Below are positions 27,515-35,804 of a stretch of 64,000 nucleotides of DNA, one piece after another. Source of the stretch: Streptomyces zaomyceticus (GTDB lineage Bacteria; Actinomycetota; Actinomycetes; Streptomycetales; Streptomycetaceae); NCBI RefSeq assembly GCF_014656215.1, contig NZ_BNBZ01000018.1, positions 95,000 to 158,999 of the forward strand, given 5' to 3'. The position numbers and the translations under genes are program-made. Position 1 is the stretch's first letter; each line of letters begins with the position of its first letter. A model generated the notes under the pieces. It had not been told where the DNA came from. It saw only the letters and a list, made by a program, of their open reading frames with translations, and did no database searches.

Positions 27515-29239
27515 GTGGCGGAACGTAGCACGGCTGCCGTCGACGTGGCCGACAACAGCGGTGACGACCCGCTGACCGCCAAGGCGGACACGGCCGCGAC
27601 CGACGGGGTGGCGGACAAGCAGAAGACGGCGGAGAACTCCGCCGAGGCCACGGAGAAGAAGGCGGTCGAACGACAGAGCGGCGAACAGCCCTCCATCACG
27701 GCTCCGGAGCTGCACAGCGGTCACAAGCTGGCCAGGCGCTACCGGCTGGAGGAGTGCGTCACCCGTCTGGACGGATTCAGCAGCTGGCGCGCCGTCGACG
27801 AGAAACTGCGGCGTGCCGTCGGGGTGCATCTGCTGCCCGCCGATCACCCCAGGGCCCGCTCGGTCCTGGCCGCGGCCCGTTCCTCGGCCCTCCTCGGCGA
27901 CCCCCGCTTCGTGCAGGTCCTCGACGCCGTCGAGGAGAACGACCTCGTGTACGTCGTGCACGAGTGGCTGCCCGACTCCACCGAGCTGACCACGCTGCTC
28001 GCGGCCGGTCCGCTGGAGCCCCACGACGCCTACCAGCTCGTCAGCCAGGTCTCCCAGGCCATGGCCGCCGCCCACCGCGAAGGCCTCGCCCACCTGCGGC
28101 TCACGCCGAGCGCCGTCCTGCGCAGCTCCACCGGCCAGTACCGGATCCGCGGACTCGCGGTGAACGCAGCCCTGCGCGGCATCACCGCCGAACGACCGCA
28201 GCGCAACGACACCGAGGCCATCGGCGCGCTCCTGTACGCCGCGCTGACCCAGCGCTGGCCGTACGACAGCGACGCGTACGGGCTCTCCGGCCTGCCCAAG
28301 GGTGTCGGCCTGCTCCCGCCCGACCAGGTCCGCGCCGGCGTCCACCGGGGTCTCTCCGAGATCGCCATGCGCGCCCTGGCCAACGACGGGGCCACCGCCT
28401 CGCGCCAGGAGCCGCCCTGCACCACGCCGGACGAGCTGGCCAAGGCCGTGGCCGCGATGCCCCGTGTGAAGCCGCCGGAGCCCGAGTTCGCCTCCCCGCC
28501 CGACTACCAGCGCACGACCTACCAGCAGGGCACGTACGGGCGCCCCCAGCCCCGTCCGTCGGCCACCCAGCCGGTGGTCGTCCCGCCGCCCCCGCTGCAG
28601 AGCCGCACCGGCAAGGCACTGAAGTGGGCCGTCTCCGCCCTGCTGATCGCCGCCCTGGGACTCGGCAGCTGGCAGATCGCGGACCGGCTCCTGGGCCAGG
28701 ACAACGCCCCCAAGCCTCCGAACACGTCTCCGACGATCGACGACGAGAAGCCCGAGCCGCCCAAGCCGCTCGCGATCGAGTCCGCCGAGGAGTACGCACC
28801 CGACGGGCTGCCGCAGAACCCCGAAGGTGTCCGCAACACCTACGACAGCGACAGCTCCTCGTACTGGCGCACCAAGACCTTCGTCGGCGGCCCCGTCCTG
28901 GCGCCGTACAAGCAGGGCGTCGGGATCGTCTACGACCTGGGCAGCGAGCGGAACGTCTCGTCGGCGTCCATAGCTCTCCGCTACGGCGGCCCGCACACGT
29001 CCGTCACCCTGTACGCGACGGACTCGCTGGCGCCCTCCGGGACCCCTGACTCCATGAAGAAGATCGCCACGGTCGAGACCTCGGACTCGACGGCGAAGCC
29101 GGAGACCAAGACCCCGGTCAAGACCCGCTACGTGCTTCTGTGGATGACCTCCGCGCCGTACTCCGGCGGGGACGACTTCTTCGGGGCCGGCTTCAAGCAG
29201 GCCATCACGAACGTCTCCTTCGAGGGGACCACCCCCTAG
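27515..29239 (+). CDS. MurJ-associated membrane pseudokinase with discoidin-like ectodomain
   Basis: 574 residues. After an Ala/Glu-rich head, a kinase-like fold spans about 70-300 but catalytic motifs are lost: no Gly loop (RLDGFSS), no VAIK lysine (VGVHLL), HRD replaced by HLRLTPSAVL, and DFG replaced by RGL. One membrane helix lies near 367-388 (ALKWAVSALLIAALGLGSW). The outer part (about 415-574), with YDSDSSSYWRT and VGIVYDLGSERNV, resembles a coagulation-factor F5/8 (discoidin) sandwich. In mycobacterial MviN such a pseudokinase recruits FhaA when phosphorylated. GTG 27515 follows CAGGGA; ATG 27494 is an alternative. It probably shares a transcript with murJ. Confidence 0.88.
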   Translation: MAERSTAAVDVADNSGDDPLTAKADTAATDGVADKQKTAENSAEATEKKAVERQSGEQPSITAPELHSGHKLARRYRLEECVTRLDGFSSWRAVDEKLRRAVGVHLLPADHPRARSVLAAARSSALLGDPRFVQVLDAVEENDLVYVVHEWLPDSTELTTLLAAGPLEPHDAYQLVSQVSQAMAAAHREGLAHLRLTPSAVLRSSTGQYRIRGLAVNAALRGITAERPQRNDTEAIGALLYAALTQRWPYDSDAYGLSGLPKGVGLLPPDQVRAGVHRGLSEIAMRALANDGATASRQEPPCTTPDELAKAVAAMPRVKPPEPEFASPPDYQRTTYQQGTYGRPQPRPSATQPVVVPPPPLQSRTGKALKWAVSALLIAALGLGSWQIADRLLGQDNAPKPPNTSPTIDDEKPEPPKPLAIESAEEYAPDGLPQNPEGVRNTYDSDSSSYWRTKTFVGGPVLAPYKQGVGIVYDLGSERNVSSASIALRYGGPHTSVTLYATDSLAPSGTPDSMKKIATVETSDSTAKPETKTPVKTRYVLLWMTSAPYSGGDDFFGAGFKQAITNVSFEGTTP

Positions 29240-29257
29240 GCACGACCACACCCGTCC

Positions 29258-29289
29258 ATGAGCGCCGAGCCCAGCTCGGCGCTCATTTA
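29258..29289 (+). terminator. Terminator between pseudokinase gene and sigM
   Basis: ATGAGCGCCGAGC (29258-29270) pairs perfectly with GCTCGGCGCTCAT (29274-29286), followed by TTAC. sigM is therefore probably its own transcription unit. Confidence 0.75.
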
Positions 29290-29346
29290 CTTCCGGGCAC
29301 GGACCGGATTGAATGCCTGCACGGCTGCCGATCGAGGAGGGGAACC

Positions 29347-30057
29347 TTGGCACCAGCGGCTGACGATCCCCGGACCGCGACGGACGACGACCTGCTGGCA
29401 CGCCATGTCGCCGGGGACCCCGACGCCTTCGGTGAGCTCGTACGGCGACACCGCGACCGGCTGTGGGCCGTGGCCCTGCGCACCCTGGGGGACCGCGAGG
29501 AGGCCGCTGACGCCGTCCAGGACGCCCTGCTCTCGGCCTTCCGGGCCGCCCATACCTTCCGTGGCCAGTCGGCCGTCACAACCTGGCTGCACCGCATCAC
29601 GGTGAACGCCTGTATCGACCGCGCCCGCAAGACCGCCTCCCGCAAGACCTCGTCCGTCGACGACCCCGCCCGGTTCGAGCAGCTCCTCGAACCGGCCGAG
29701 TCGGCCGAGGCCCCCGCCGAGCGTCAGGACCTCCACCGGGAGCTGCTGGCCGCGCTCGCCACACTGCCCCCGGACCAGCGCGCCGCCCTCGTCCTGGTCG
29801 ACATGCAGGGATACCCGGTCGCGGAGGCGGCCCGTATCCTCGGCGTTCCCACCGGCACGGTGAAGAGCCGCTGCGCGCGCGGACGGGCACGACTGGTTCC
29901 GATGGTCACTCATCTGCGCGCCGACACTGTGGGTAACGAGGCCCCCGAGGGGGGAAGGAACCGGACGCCGGGGACATCCGTCCCACCGGTGCCGGGGCCT
30001 ACGGAAACCGGACCGACTGATCCAGCTGCTGTGAAGGGCGGAGGTGGGCGCACGTGA
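29347..30057 (+). CDS. sigM: ECF RNA polymerase sigma factor SigM
   Basis: 236 residues, ECF type. Region 2 is clear at DLLARHVAGDPDAFGELVRRHRDRLW and FRGQSAVTTWLHRITVNACIDRAR; region 4 reads LPPDQRAALVLVDMQGYPVAEAARILGVPTGTVKSR. A hydrophilic tail follows. The start is TTG 29347, fixed by the strong ribosome site GAGGAGGGG four bases before it. The stop overlaps the GTG of the anti-sigma gene (GTGA), implying coupling. Placement between murJ and trxBA matches actinobacterial SigM. The mycobacterial counterpart is also held by a membrane anti-sigma factor; the regulon here is unknown. Confidence 0.93.
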   Translation: MAPAADDPRTATDDDLLARHVAGDPDAFGELVRRHRDRLWAVALRTLGDREEAADAVQDALLSAFRAAHTFRGQSAVTTWLHRITVNACIDRARKTASRKTSSVDDPARFEQLLEPAESAEAPAERQDLHRELLAALATLPPDQRAALVLVDMQGYPVAEAARILGVPTGTVKSRCARGRARLVPMVTHLRADTVGNEAPEGGRNRTPGTSVPPVPGPTETGPTDPAAVKGGGGRT

Positions 30058-31031
30058 CTTCCACGGCCGGCAGGGCCAACACCACACAGCACCCGGACGT
30101 CTCGGAAATCTCCGATCTGACCGAGGGGCTCCTCTCACCGACCCGCTCCGCCGCCGTCCGCCGGCATCTGGACGGCTGTCCCCTCTGCGCGGACGTGCGG
30201 TCCTCCCTGGAGGAGATCCGCGGTCTGCTCGGCACCCTCCCCGGGCCGCCCCGTATGCCCGCGGAGATCGCCGGCCGGATCGACGCCGCCCTTGCCGCCG
30301 AAGCCCTCCTCAACGCCACCACGCCGACCGAGGACGCCCCTGTTTCACGTGAAACATCGCGCACCCCGTCGGAACCGGCGCCCTCCCAGGCTCCCGGCGC
30401 GGCGGTGGAACGCCCGGCAGTGGACCGCCCCGGCACGGACCGCCCGGCCGGACGCCCCGCCGCCACCGGCCCCGGCACCGGCCCCGGACGGAGCAGGAAG
30501 CCGCGACGCCGTCGGATCGCCCTGCTCTCCACGCTCGGCGCCGCCTTCGGAGCCGTGGTCCTCGGGACGAGCCTGTACCTCAGCCAGGCGGGCAACCTGA
30601 CCGCCGGGGGTGACGCGGCCGATACGAAGAAGGCCGACACCGTCGCCGGAGCGGCCTTGAGCCCCTTCTCCGGTGCTCCGGTCGAGGACCGGGTCCAGGC
30701 CCTCCTCGCCGAGGGCGGCGGCACCACGACGCCCCAGGGAATCGGACCGGAATCGATGTCCTCGGAAGCCCGCACCGCGGCCCCCGAGCGGAACAGGGAC
30801 GGAGCCGTGCCCGGCTGCGTCCTGGCCGGCACGGGCCGCACCGACGCGGTCCTCGGCCAGGAGAAGGGCGAATACCGGGGAGCGCCCGCGTATCTGCTGG
30901 TCCTCACGGATCCCGCGGACAGCACCCGGGTCCAGGCCTACGTCCTGGATGCCTCCTGCGCGGACCGGACCACCGGGAGCGGAAGCCCGGCCGCCGAGCT
31001 CCTGTTCAGTGAGACATACCCCCGCTCCTGA
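30054..31031 (+). CDS. Membrane anti-sigma factor with HxxxCxxC (ZAS) motif
   Basis: 325 residues. The N-terminal sigma-binding domain has His38, Cys42 and Cys45 (HLDGCPLC), the zinc-associated anti-sigma pattern. A Pro/Ala linker follows, then one membrane helix near 152-172 (IALLSTLGAAFGAVVLGTSLYL) and an extracytoplasmic C-domain of about 150 residues ending near DASCADRTTGSG. It is predicted to hold SigM inactive at the membrane. GTG 30054 overlaps the sigM stop and has GGAGGTGGGCGCAC upstream. A parS word lies within the coding sequence, read as VSRET in the linker, which shows the linker tolerates a DNA-level signal. Confidence 0.85.
   Translation: MTSTAGRANTTQHPDVSEISDLTEGLLSPTRSAAVRRHLDGCPLCADVRSSLEEIRGLLGTLPGPPRMPAEIAGRIDAALAAEALLNATTPTEDAPVSRETSRTPSEPAPSQAPGAAVERPAVDRPGTDRPAGRPAATGPGTGPGRSRKPRRRRIALLSTLGAAFGAVVLGTSLYLSQAGNLTAGGDAADTKKADTVAGAALSPFSGAPVEDRVQALLAEGGGTTTPQGIGPESMSSEARTAAPERNRDGAVPGCVLAGTGRTDAVLGQEKGEYRGAPAYLLVLTDPADSTRVQAYVLDASCADRTTGSGSPAAELLFSETYPRS
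30341..30356. promoter_or_regulatory. parS site 5 (intragenic)
   Basis: Exact TGTTTCACGTGAAACA within the anti-sigma factor gene, coding V-S-R-E-T in the variable linker. Confidence 0.95.
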
Positions 31032-31071
31032 TCCCTCTTCCCGTCCGGCCACGGTGCCGCGCGGCGGTCTC

Positions 31072-31098
31072 GGGAATGTACGCCCCTTAGGATCCGTT
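31072..31098 (+). promoter_or_regulatory. SigR-type promoter of trxBA
   Basis: GGGAAT (31072-31077), exactly 18 bases, then GTT (31096-31098), 72 bp before the trxB start. This is the S. coelicolor SigR consensus (GGAAT-N18-GTT), first defined on trxBA, so thiol-oxidative stress control is very likely. Confidence 0.88.
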
Positions 31099-31170
31099 GG
31101 GTGGGGTGAGAGTGGCCGAGGCGACCGCCCCCGTAGGCAGTAGCAGTCTGCAGAGACGAGGAAGAAACCC

Positions 31171-32136
31171 GTGAGCGACGTCCGTAACGTGATCATCATC
31201 GGCTCCGGGCCCGCGGGTTACACCGCTGCGCTCTACACCGCCCGAGCGTCGCTGAACCCCCTGGTCTTCGAAGGTGCCGTCACCGCCGGTGGCGCACTGA
31301 TGAACACGACCGAGGTCGAGAACTTCCCCGGCTTCCGTGACGGCATCATGGGCCCGGACCTGATGGACAACATGCGGGCCCAGGCCGAGCGCTTCGGCGC
31401 CGAGCTGGTCCCCGACGATGTCATCGCCGTGGACCTGAGCGGTGACATCAAGACCGTCACCGACACCGCCGGCACCGTGCACCGCGCCAAGGCCGTCATC
31501 GTCACCACCGGCTCCCAGCACCGCAAGCTCGGCCTCCCGAACGAGGACACGCTCTCCGGTCGCGGGGTCTCCTGGTGCGCCACCTGCGACGGGTTCTTCT
31601 TCAAGGACCAGGACATCGCCGTCGTCGGCGGCGGCGACACCGCGATCGAGGAGGCCACCTTCCTCTCGCGCTTCGCCAAGACCGTCACGATCGTCCACCG
31701 CCGTGACACCCTGCGTGCCTCGAAGGCCATGCAGGAGCGCGCCTTCGCCGATCCGAAGATCTCGTTCGCCTGGGACAGCGAGGTCACCGAGATCCACGGC
31801 GAGCAGAAGCTCAGTGGACTGACCCTGCGCGACACGAAGACGGGCGAGACCCGCCGGCTGCCCGTCACGGGCCTCTTCATCGCCGTGGGCCACGACCCGC
31901 GGACCGAGCTCTTCAAGGGCCAGCTGGACCTCGACGAGGAGGGCTACCTCAAGGTGGCCGCCCCGTCGACGCGCACCAACCTCACGGGTGTCTTCGGCGC
32001 CGGCGATGTCGTCGACCACACCTACCGCCAGGCCATCACGGCGGCCGGTACCGGCTGCTCGGCCGCGCTTGACGCCGAGCGCTTCCTGGCCGCGCTCGCC
32101 GACAGCGAGAAGCTGGCCGAGACCCCCGTGGTCTGA
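31171..32136 (+). CDS. trxB: Thioredoxin-disulfide reductase
   Basis: 321 residues. Low-molecular-weight FAD enzyme that uses NADPH to reduce thioredoxin. Visible: FAD loop GSGPAG at 11-16, redox centre Cys136-A-T-Cys139, NADPH-binding VVGGGDTAIEEA, and the FAD-binding GVFGAGDVVDHTYRQAITAAGTGC end. GTG 31171 is preceded by GACGAGGAAGAAACCC. trxA follows after 47 bp with a strong ribosome site, so the pair is one operon under the SigR-type promoter. Together they restore cytoplasmic thiols. Confidence 0.97.
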   Translation: MSDVRNVIIIGSGPAGYTAALYTARASLNPLVFEGAVTAGGALMNTTEVENFPGFRDGIMGPDLMDNMRAQAERFGAELVPDDVIAVDLSGDIKTVTDTAGTVHRAKAVIVTTGSQHRKLGLPNEDTLSGRGVSWCATCDGFFFKDQDIAVVGGGDTAIEEATFLSRFAKTVTIVHRRDTLRASKAMQERAFADPKISFAWDSEVTEIHGEQKLSGLTLRDTKTGETRRLPVTGLFIAVGHDPRTELFKGQLDLDEEGYLKVAAPSTRTNLTGVFGAGDVVDHTYRQAITAAGTGCSAALDAERFLAALADSEKLAETPVV

Positions 32137-32183
32137 TCCCCGTCTCTCCCCACCCCACACCCCGCGAGATCAAGGAGGCCGCT

Positions 32184-32516
32184 GTGGCCCTCAAGATTGT
32201 GACCGACGCTTCCTTCGACGAGGACGTCCTCAAGAGCGACAAGCCCGTCCTGGTGGACTTCTGGGCCGAGTGGTGCGGCCCGTGCCGCCAGATCGCTCCG
32301 TCGCTCGAGGCCATCGCTGCCGAGCACGGCGAGATCGAGATCGTGAAGCTCAACATCGACCAGAACCCGGCCACGGCCGCCAAGTACGGCGTCATGTCGA
32401 TCCCGACGCTGAACGTCTACCAGGGCGGCGAAGTCGTGAAGACGATCGTCGGTGCCAAGCCGAAGGCCGCGATTCTGCGCGACCTCGCGGACTTCGTCGA
32501 GCCGTCCAAGGCCTGA
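32184..32516 (+). CDS. trxA: Thioredoxin
   Basis: 110 residues with the active site W-C31-G-P-C34 and the cis-Pro loop SIPTLNVY. It reduces protein disulfides and is recycled by TrxB. GTG 32184 follows AAGGAGGCCGCT, a near-ideal ribosome site. It ends the trxBA operon; two parS words and a 13-bp terminator follow before the convergent acetyltransferase gene. Confidence 0.97.
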   Translation: MALKIVTDASFDEDVLKSDKPVLVDFWAEWCGPCRQIAPSLEAIAAEHGEIEIVKLNIDQNPATAAKYGVMSIPTLNVYQGGEVVKTIVGAKPKAAILRDLADFVEPSKA

Positions 32517-32526
32517 TGCCGTCCCC

Positions 32527-32542
32527 TGTTTCACGTGAAACA
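32527..32542. promoter_or_regulatory. parS site 6
   Basis: Exact TGTTTCACGTGAAACA; with flanks CC/GG the palindrome extends to 20 bp (32525-32544). It lies 10 bp after the trxA stop. Confidence 0.95.
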
Positions 32543-32561
32543 GGAGCCGAAGCAGAAGCAG

Positions 32562-32577
32562 CGTTTCACGTGAAACA
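32562..32577. promoter_or_regulatory. parS-like site 7 (one mismatch)
   Basis: CGTTTCACGTGAAACA: intact 14-bp core, first base C instead of T. It begins 35 bp after the start of site 6, forming a second closely spaced pair. Confidence 0.9.
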
Positions 32578-32579
32578 GA

Positions 32580-32611
32580 AACGGCCCGCTCCCTTTCGGG
32601 AGCGGGCCGTT
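32580..32611. terminator. Bidirectional terminator trxA / acetyltransferase
   Basis: ACGGCCCGCTCCC (32581-32593), loop TTTC, then GGGAGCGGGCCGT (32598-32610): a perfect 13-bp stem between convergent genes. Confidence 0.85.
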
Positions 32612-32625
32612 CTCGTGGCCGGACG

Positions 32626-33243
32626 CTAGAGCGGCCTCAGAACGGGTTCCTTCTGCACCGCGCCGAGAAGCCGGTCCAGTGCCATCTCGACGTCCTCCTT
32701 CCAGGAGAGCGTCGTCCGGAGCTCCAGCCTCAGCCTCGGGAAGGACGGATGCGGCCGCACCGTCTTGAAGCCCACCGCCAGCAGGTGGTCGGCCGGCAGC
32801 ACACAGGCCGGCTCCTTCCACCGGGCGTCTCCGAACGCCTCGATGGCCTTGAACCCCCTCCGCAGCAGATCCTTGGCCACCGTCTGTACGACCATCCGGC
32901 CGAGCCCCTGCCCCTGGTAGCCGGGCATGATCCAGGCCGTCATCAACTGCGCGGCATCGGCCGACACAGGACTCGTCGGGAAGGCCGTCGAGCGCGGCAC
33001 ATAGGCCGGGGGAGCGTAGAGGACGTAACCGACCGGCACCTCGTCGACGTAGACCACCCGTCCGCAGGAGCCCCACTCCAGCAGAACGCCGGAGATCCAG
33101 GCCTCCTTCTCCGGCTCCGAACGGCCCGCCTTCACCGCGGCTTCTCCACTGACCTGGTCGAGCTCCCAGAAGACGCAGGAGCGACACCGCTTGGGCAGGT
33201 CCGGAAGATTGTCCAGCGTGAGCGGTACAAGCCGACGCCCCAC
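32626..33243 (-). CDS. GNAT acetyltransferase with N-terminal CxxC
   Basis: 205 residues. The acetyl-CoA loop QGQGLGRM appears in IMPGYQGQGLGRMVVQ, after an N-terminal segment with KRCRSCVFWE (a C-x-x-C pair) that is not part of the usual GNAT fold and may bind metal or be redox-active. GTG 33243 was selected because GGGGAG lies five bases upstream; the frame up to 33417 has no support. It sits between trxA and parB, the usual Streptomyces order. Substrate unknown. Confidence 0.82.
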   Translation of the reverse strand: MGRRLVPLTLDNLPDLPKRCRSCVFWELDQVSGEAAVKAGRSEPEKEAWISGVLLEWGSCGRVVYVDEVPVGYVLYAPPAYVPRSTAFPTSPVSADAAQLMTAWIMPGYQGQGLGRMVVQTVAKDLLRRGFKAIEAFGDARWKEPACVLPADHLLAVGFKTVRPHPSFPRLRLELRTTLSWKEDVEMALDRLLGAVQKEPVLRPL

Positions 33244-33403
33244 GGCCGCTCCCCACTTCCCTCGCCATCGAGTACGGATACGCCTCTTGGAATCGTATCG
33301 ATCAGGCGATCGGTGGGACACCGCGCACAGGCAAAGGGCGGACCGCGTTCCGGTGAAGACCGGAGCACGGCCCGCCCTGGGCCACCTCAGCAAGTGGGAG
33401 GGA

Positions 33404-34495
33404 TCAACCCTCCGCACCCTGCTCGTCGTTCTTCTGGTCCATGACCCGTCCCTCGCCGGGAGCGAGGGTCGAGAGGATCCGGTCCAGATCGTCCATCGAG
33501 GCGAACTCGACGACGATCTTTCCCTTCTTCTGCCCCAGGTCGACCTTCACCCGGGTCTCGAAGCGGTCGGAGAGCCGGGACGCCAGATCGGTCAGCGCGG
33601 GCGAGACACGGCCCCCCGCACGCGGGCCCTTCGGCTTGACCGCGGAGGTGGGCTCCGAGGCCATCAGCGTGACGATCTCCTCGACCGCACGCACCGAGAG
33701 GCCCTCGGCCACGATCCGGTACGCCAGCTTGTCCTGCGCCTCCGGCTCCTCCACGGCCAGAAGTGCACGGGCATGGCCGGCGGAGATCACTCCGGCGGCG
33801 ACCCGGCGCTGCACCGGCGGGGAGAGGCGCAGCAGACGCAGCGTGTTGGAGACCTGGGGGCGCGAGCGCCCGATCCGGTCGGCCAGCTGGTCATGGGTGC
33901 AGTGGAAGTCCTTGAGCAGCTGGTCGTAGGCGGCCGCCTCCTCCAGCGGGTTCAGCTGAGCCCGGTGGAGGTTCTCCAGGAGGGCGTCCAGGAGCAGCTT
34001 CTCGTCTTCGGTGTCCCGCACGATCGCCGGGATCCGCTCCAGGCCGGCCTCACGGCAGGCTCTCCAGCGCCGCTCGCCCATGATGAGCTCGTAGCGGTCG
34101 GCACCGGCCTTGCGCACGACGACGGGCTGCAGCAGACCGACCTCCTTGATGGAGGTGACCAGCTCGGCCAGGGCGTCCTCGTCGAAGACCTCACGCGGCT
34201 GACGCGGGTTGGGCGTGATGCTGTCCAGCGGCAGCTCGGCGAAGTGTGCCCCGGCGGGGGACTCCGGCACGGCCACCGGTTCGGCCTGGGCCCACTGCGC
34301 CGAGGAGTCCGGGGACTTCGCGCTCTGGGGGAGCGTGGCCAGCTTGGCGGCGGCCACCCCTCGGTCCGAAGGCATGGCGGGAACCGCTCCGGGGGAGGCC
34401 ACACCCACGCCGCCCGTCGGCGCCTGCCGCTCCTGGGGAGCAGCCGGGATCAGCGCACCGAGCCCACGCCCCAATCCCCTACGTCGCTCACTCAC
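33404..34495 (-). CDS. parB: Chromosome-partitioning protein ParB
   Basis: 363 residues. It binds parS, spreads along DNA and organises the origin region during sporulation. Visible: the N-terminal RRGLGRGLGALIP segment that contacts ParA, the CTP-binding/dimer region LPLDSITPNPRQPREVFDEDALAEL with GERRWRACREAGLERIPAIV, the helix-turn-helix DRIGRSRPQVSNTLRLLRL, and a C-terminal dimer domain ending near LDRILSTLAPGEG. GTG 34495 overlaps the parA stop by four bases, so translation is coupled. Its DNA target TGTTTCACGTGAAACA occurs nine times in this window. Confidence 0.97.
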   Translation of the reverse strand: MSERRRGLGRGLGALIPAAPQERQAPTGGVGVASPGAVPAMPSDRGVAAAKLATLPQSAKSPDSSAQWAQAEPVAVPESPAGAHFAELPLDSITPNPRQPREVFDEDALAELVTSIKEVGLLQPVVVRKAGADRYELIMGERRWRACREAGLERIPAIVRDTEDEKLLLDALLENLHRAQLNPLEEAAAYDQLLKDFHCTHDQLADRIGRSRPQVSNTLRLLRLSPPVQRRVAAGVISAGHARALLAVEEPEAQDKLAYRIVAEGLSVRAVEEIVTLMASEPTSAVKPKGPRAGGRVSPALTDLASRLSDRFETRVKVDLGQKKGKIVVEFASMDDLDRILSTLAPGEGRVMDQKNDEQGAEG

Positions 34496-35631
34496 TGGAT
34501 CCCCTCCGACATGCTGCGCTGGTGGTTCTGGTGCCCGAGGTGGGCATGCTGCGGGTCGTAGTGCACGGCGGCCCCCCGCAGGGCGATCTCACGTGCCGCT
34601 TCGAGATACGACAGGGCGCCGCTGGAGCCCGGGTCGTAGGTGAGAACCGTCTGCCCGTAACTCGGAGCCTCCGAGATACGGACGGACCTCGGGATGCTGG
34701 TCCGCAGCACCTCCTCGGCGAAGTGGGTCCGCACCTCGTCGGCGACCTGGGAGGCGAGCCTCGTCCGGCCGTCGTACATGGTGAGCAGGATCGTCGAGAC
34801 ATGGAGTGCGGGGTTCAGATGTCCCCGCACCAGGTCGACGTTCCGCAGGAGCTGTCCGAGCCCCTCCAGCGCGTAGTACTCGCACTGGATGGGGATCAGC
34901 ACCTCGGCTCCGGCCACCATCGCGTTGACCGTGAGGAGCCCGAGCGAGGGCGGGCAGTCGATCAGGATGTAGTCGAGCGGCTGCTCGTAGGCCTGGATCG
35001 CCCGCTGCAAGCGGCTTTCACGGGCCACCAGCGAGACCAGCTCGATCTCCGCGCCGGCGAGGTCGATGGTGGCGGGAGCGCAGAAGAGGCCCTCCACGTC
35101 CATGACCGGCTGCACCACTTCGGAGAGCGGCCGGCTGTCCACGAGGACGTCGTAGATCGAGGGGACCTCGGCGTGGTGGTCGATGCCGAGCGCCGTGGAG
35201 GCGTTGCCCTGGGGGTCGAGGTCGATGACCAGGACCCGAGCACCGTGCAGGGCGAGGGACGCGGCAAGGTTGACCGTCGTGGTCGTCTTGCCCACGCCGC
35301 CCTTCTGATTGGCGACCACCATCACGCGAGTCTGAGCCGGGCGGGGAAGTCCCTCACCGGCACGACCCAGGGCCTCTACTGCCAGCTGGGCAGCACGACC
35401 AATGGGGGTGTCGTCCATCGGGGGCGGTGTTTCACGTGAAACATCCTCCCCCACCGATTCGGTTCGGGGACCGGGGACCGGATCGGTCATCGGTCCCGCG
35501 ATGTTGGCGTCGGACCGCAAGGATTCACTCTCCTCGGCTTCAGGCTCGCGATGGGGAGAGCCTGCCATGCTTTCGGGGTCGTGAACCAGCGAGGTCGGTG
35601 GTTCTGTGGGTGAATCCACCTCTGTGGACAT
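34492..35631 (-). CDS. parA: Chromosome-partitioning ATPase ParA
   Basis: About 379 residues. The deviant Walker A is KGGVGKTTT in MVVANQKGGVGKTTTTVNLA; the Walker B-like segment is IDCPPSLGLLT. It polymerises in aerial hyphae and positions ParB-parS complexes. The start is uncertain. ATG 35631 has GGAG directly before it and GAGGG eight bases upstream, but the first 71 codons have relaxed third-base composition and include a parS word read as VSRET. ATG 35418 (MDDTPIGRAAQ, 308 residues) matches the conserved core but lacks a ribosome site. It is coupled to parB downstream. Confidence 0.93.
   Translation of the reverse strand: MSTEVDSPTEPPTSLVHDPESMAGSPHREPEAEESESLRSDANIAGPMTDPVPGPRTESVGEDVSRETPPPMDDTPIGRAAQLAVEALGRAGEGLPRPAQTRVMVVANQKGGVGKTTTTVNLAASLALHGARVLVIDLDPQGNASTALGIDHHAEVPSIYDVLVDSRPLSEVVQPVMDVEGLFCAPATIDLAGAEIELVSLVARESRLQRAIQAYEQPLDYILIDCPPSLGLLTVNAMVAGAEVLIPIQCEYYALEGLGQLLRNVDLVRGHLNPALHVSTILLTMYDGRTRLASQVADEVRTHFAEEVLRTSIPRSVRISEAPSYGQTVLTYDPGSSGALSYLEAAREIALRGAAVHYDPQHAHLGHQNHQRSMSEGIQ
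35428..35443. promoter_or_regulatory. parS site 8 (within parA 5' region)
   Basis: Exact TGTTTCACGTGAAACA ten bases upstream of the alternative internal start of parA (35418); coding V-S-R-E-T if the longer start is used. Confidence 0.95.
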
Positions 35632-35728
35632 CTCCGTAACCCTCGCGGGTGGCTTCACGCGGGGTCTACGGTCCCGGGGCGCGGCAGCCGCGCGACCACG
35701 GCTGATGATCCCCTGCAGCAGTGAGCGA

Positions 35729-35744
35729 TGTTTCACGTGAAACA
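35729..35744. promoter_or_regulatory. parS site 9 (rsmG-parA intergenic)
   Basis: Exact TGTTTCACGTGAAACA about 98 bp upstream of the longer parA start, in the expected parA promoter region. Confidence 0.95.
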
Positions 35745-35804
35745 CCATGCCCCTGCTGCCCGGCCGGGACCGTTCGACACTCCGAAATGGTACGAATGCG
35801 ACGC

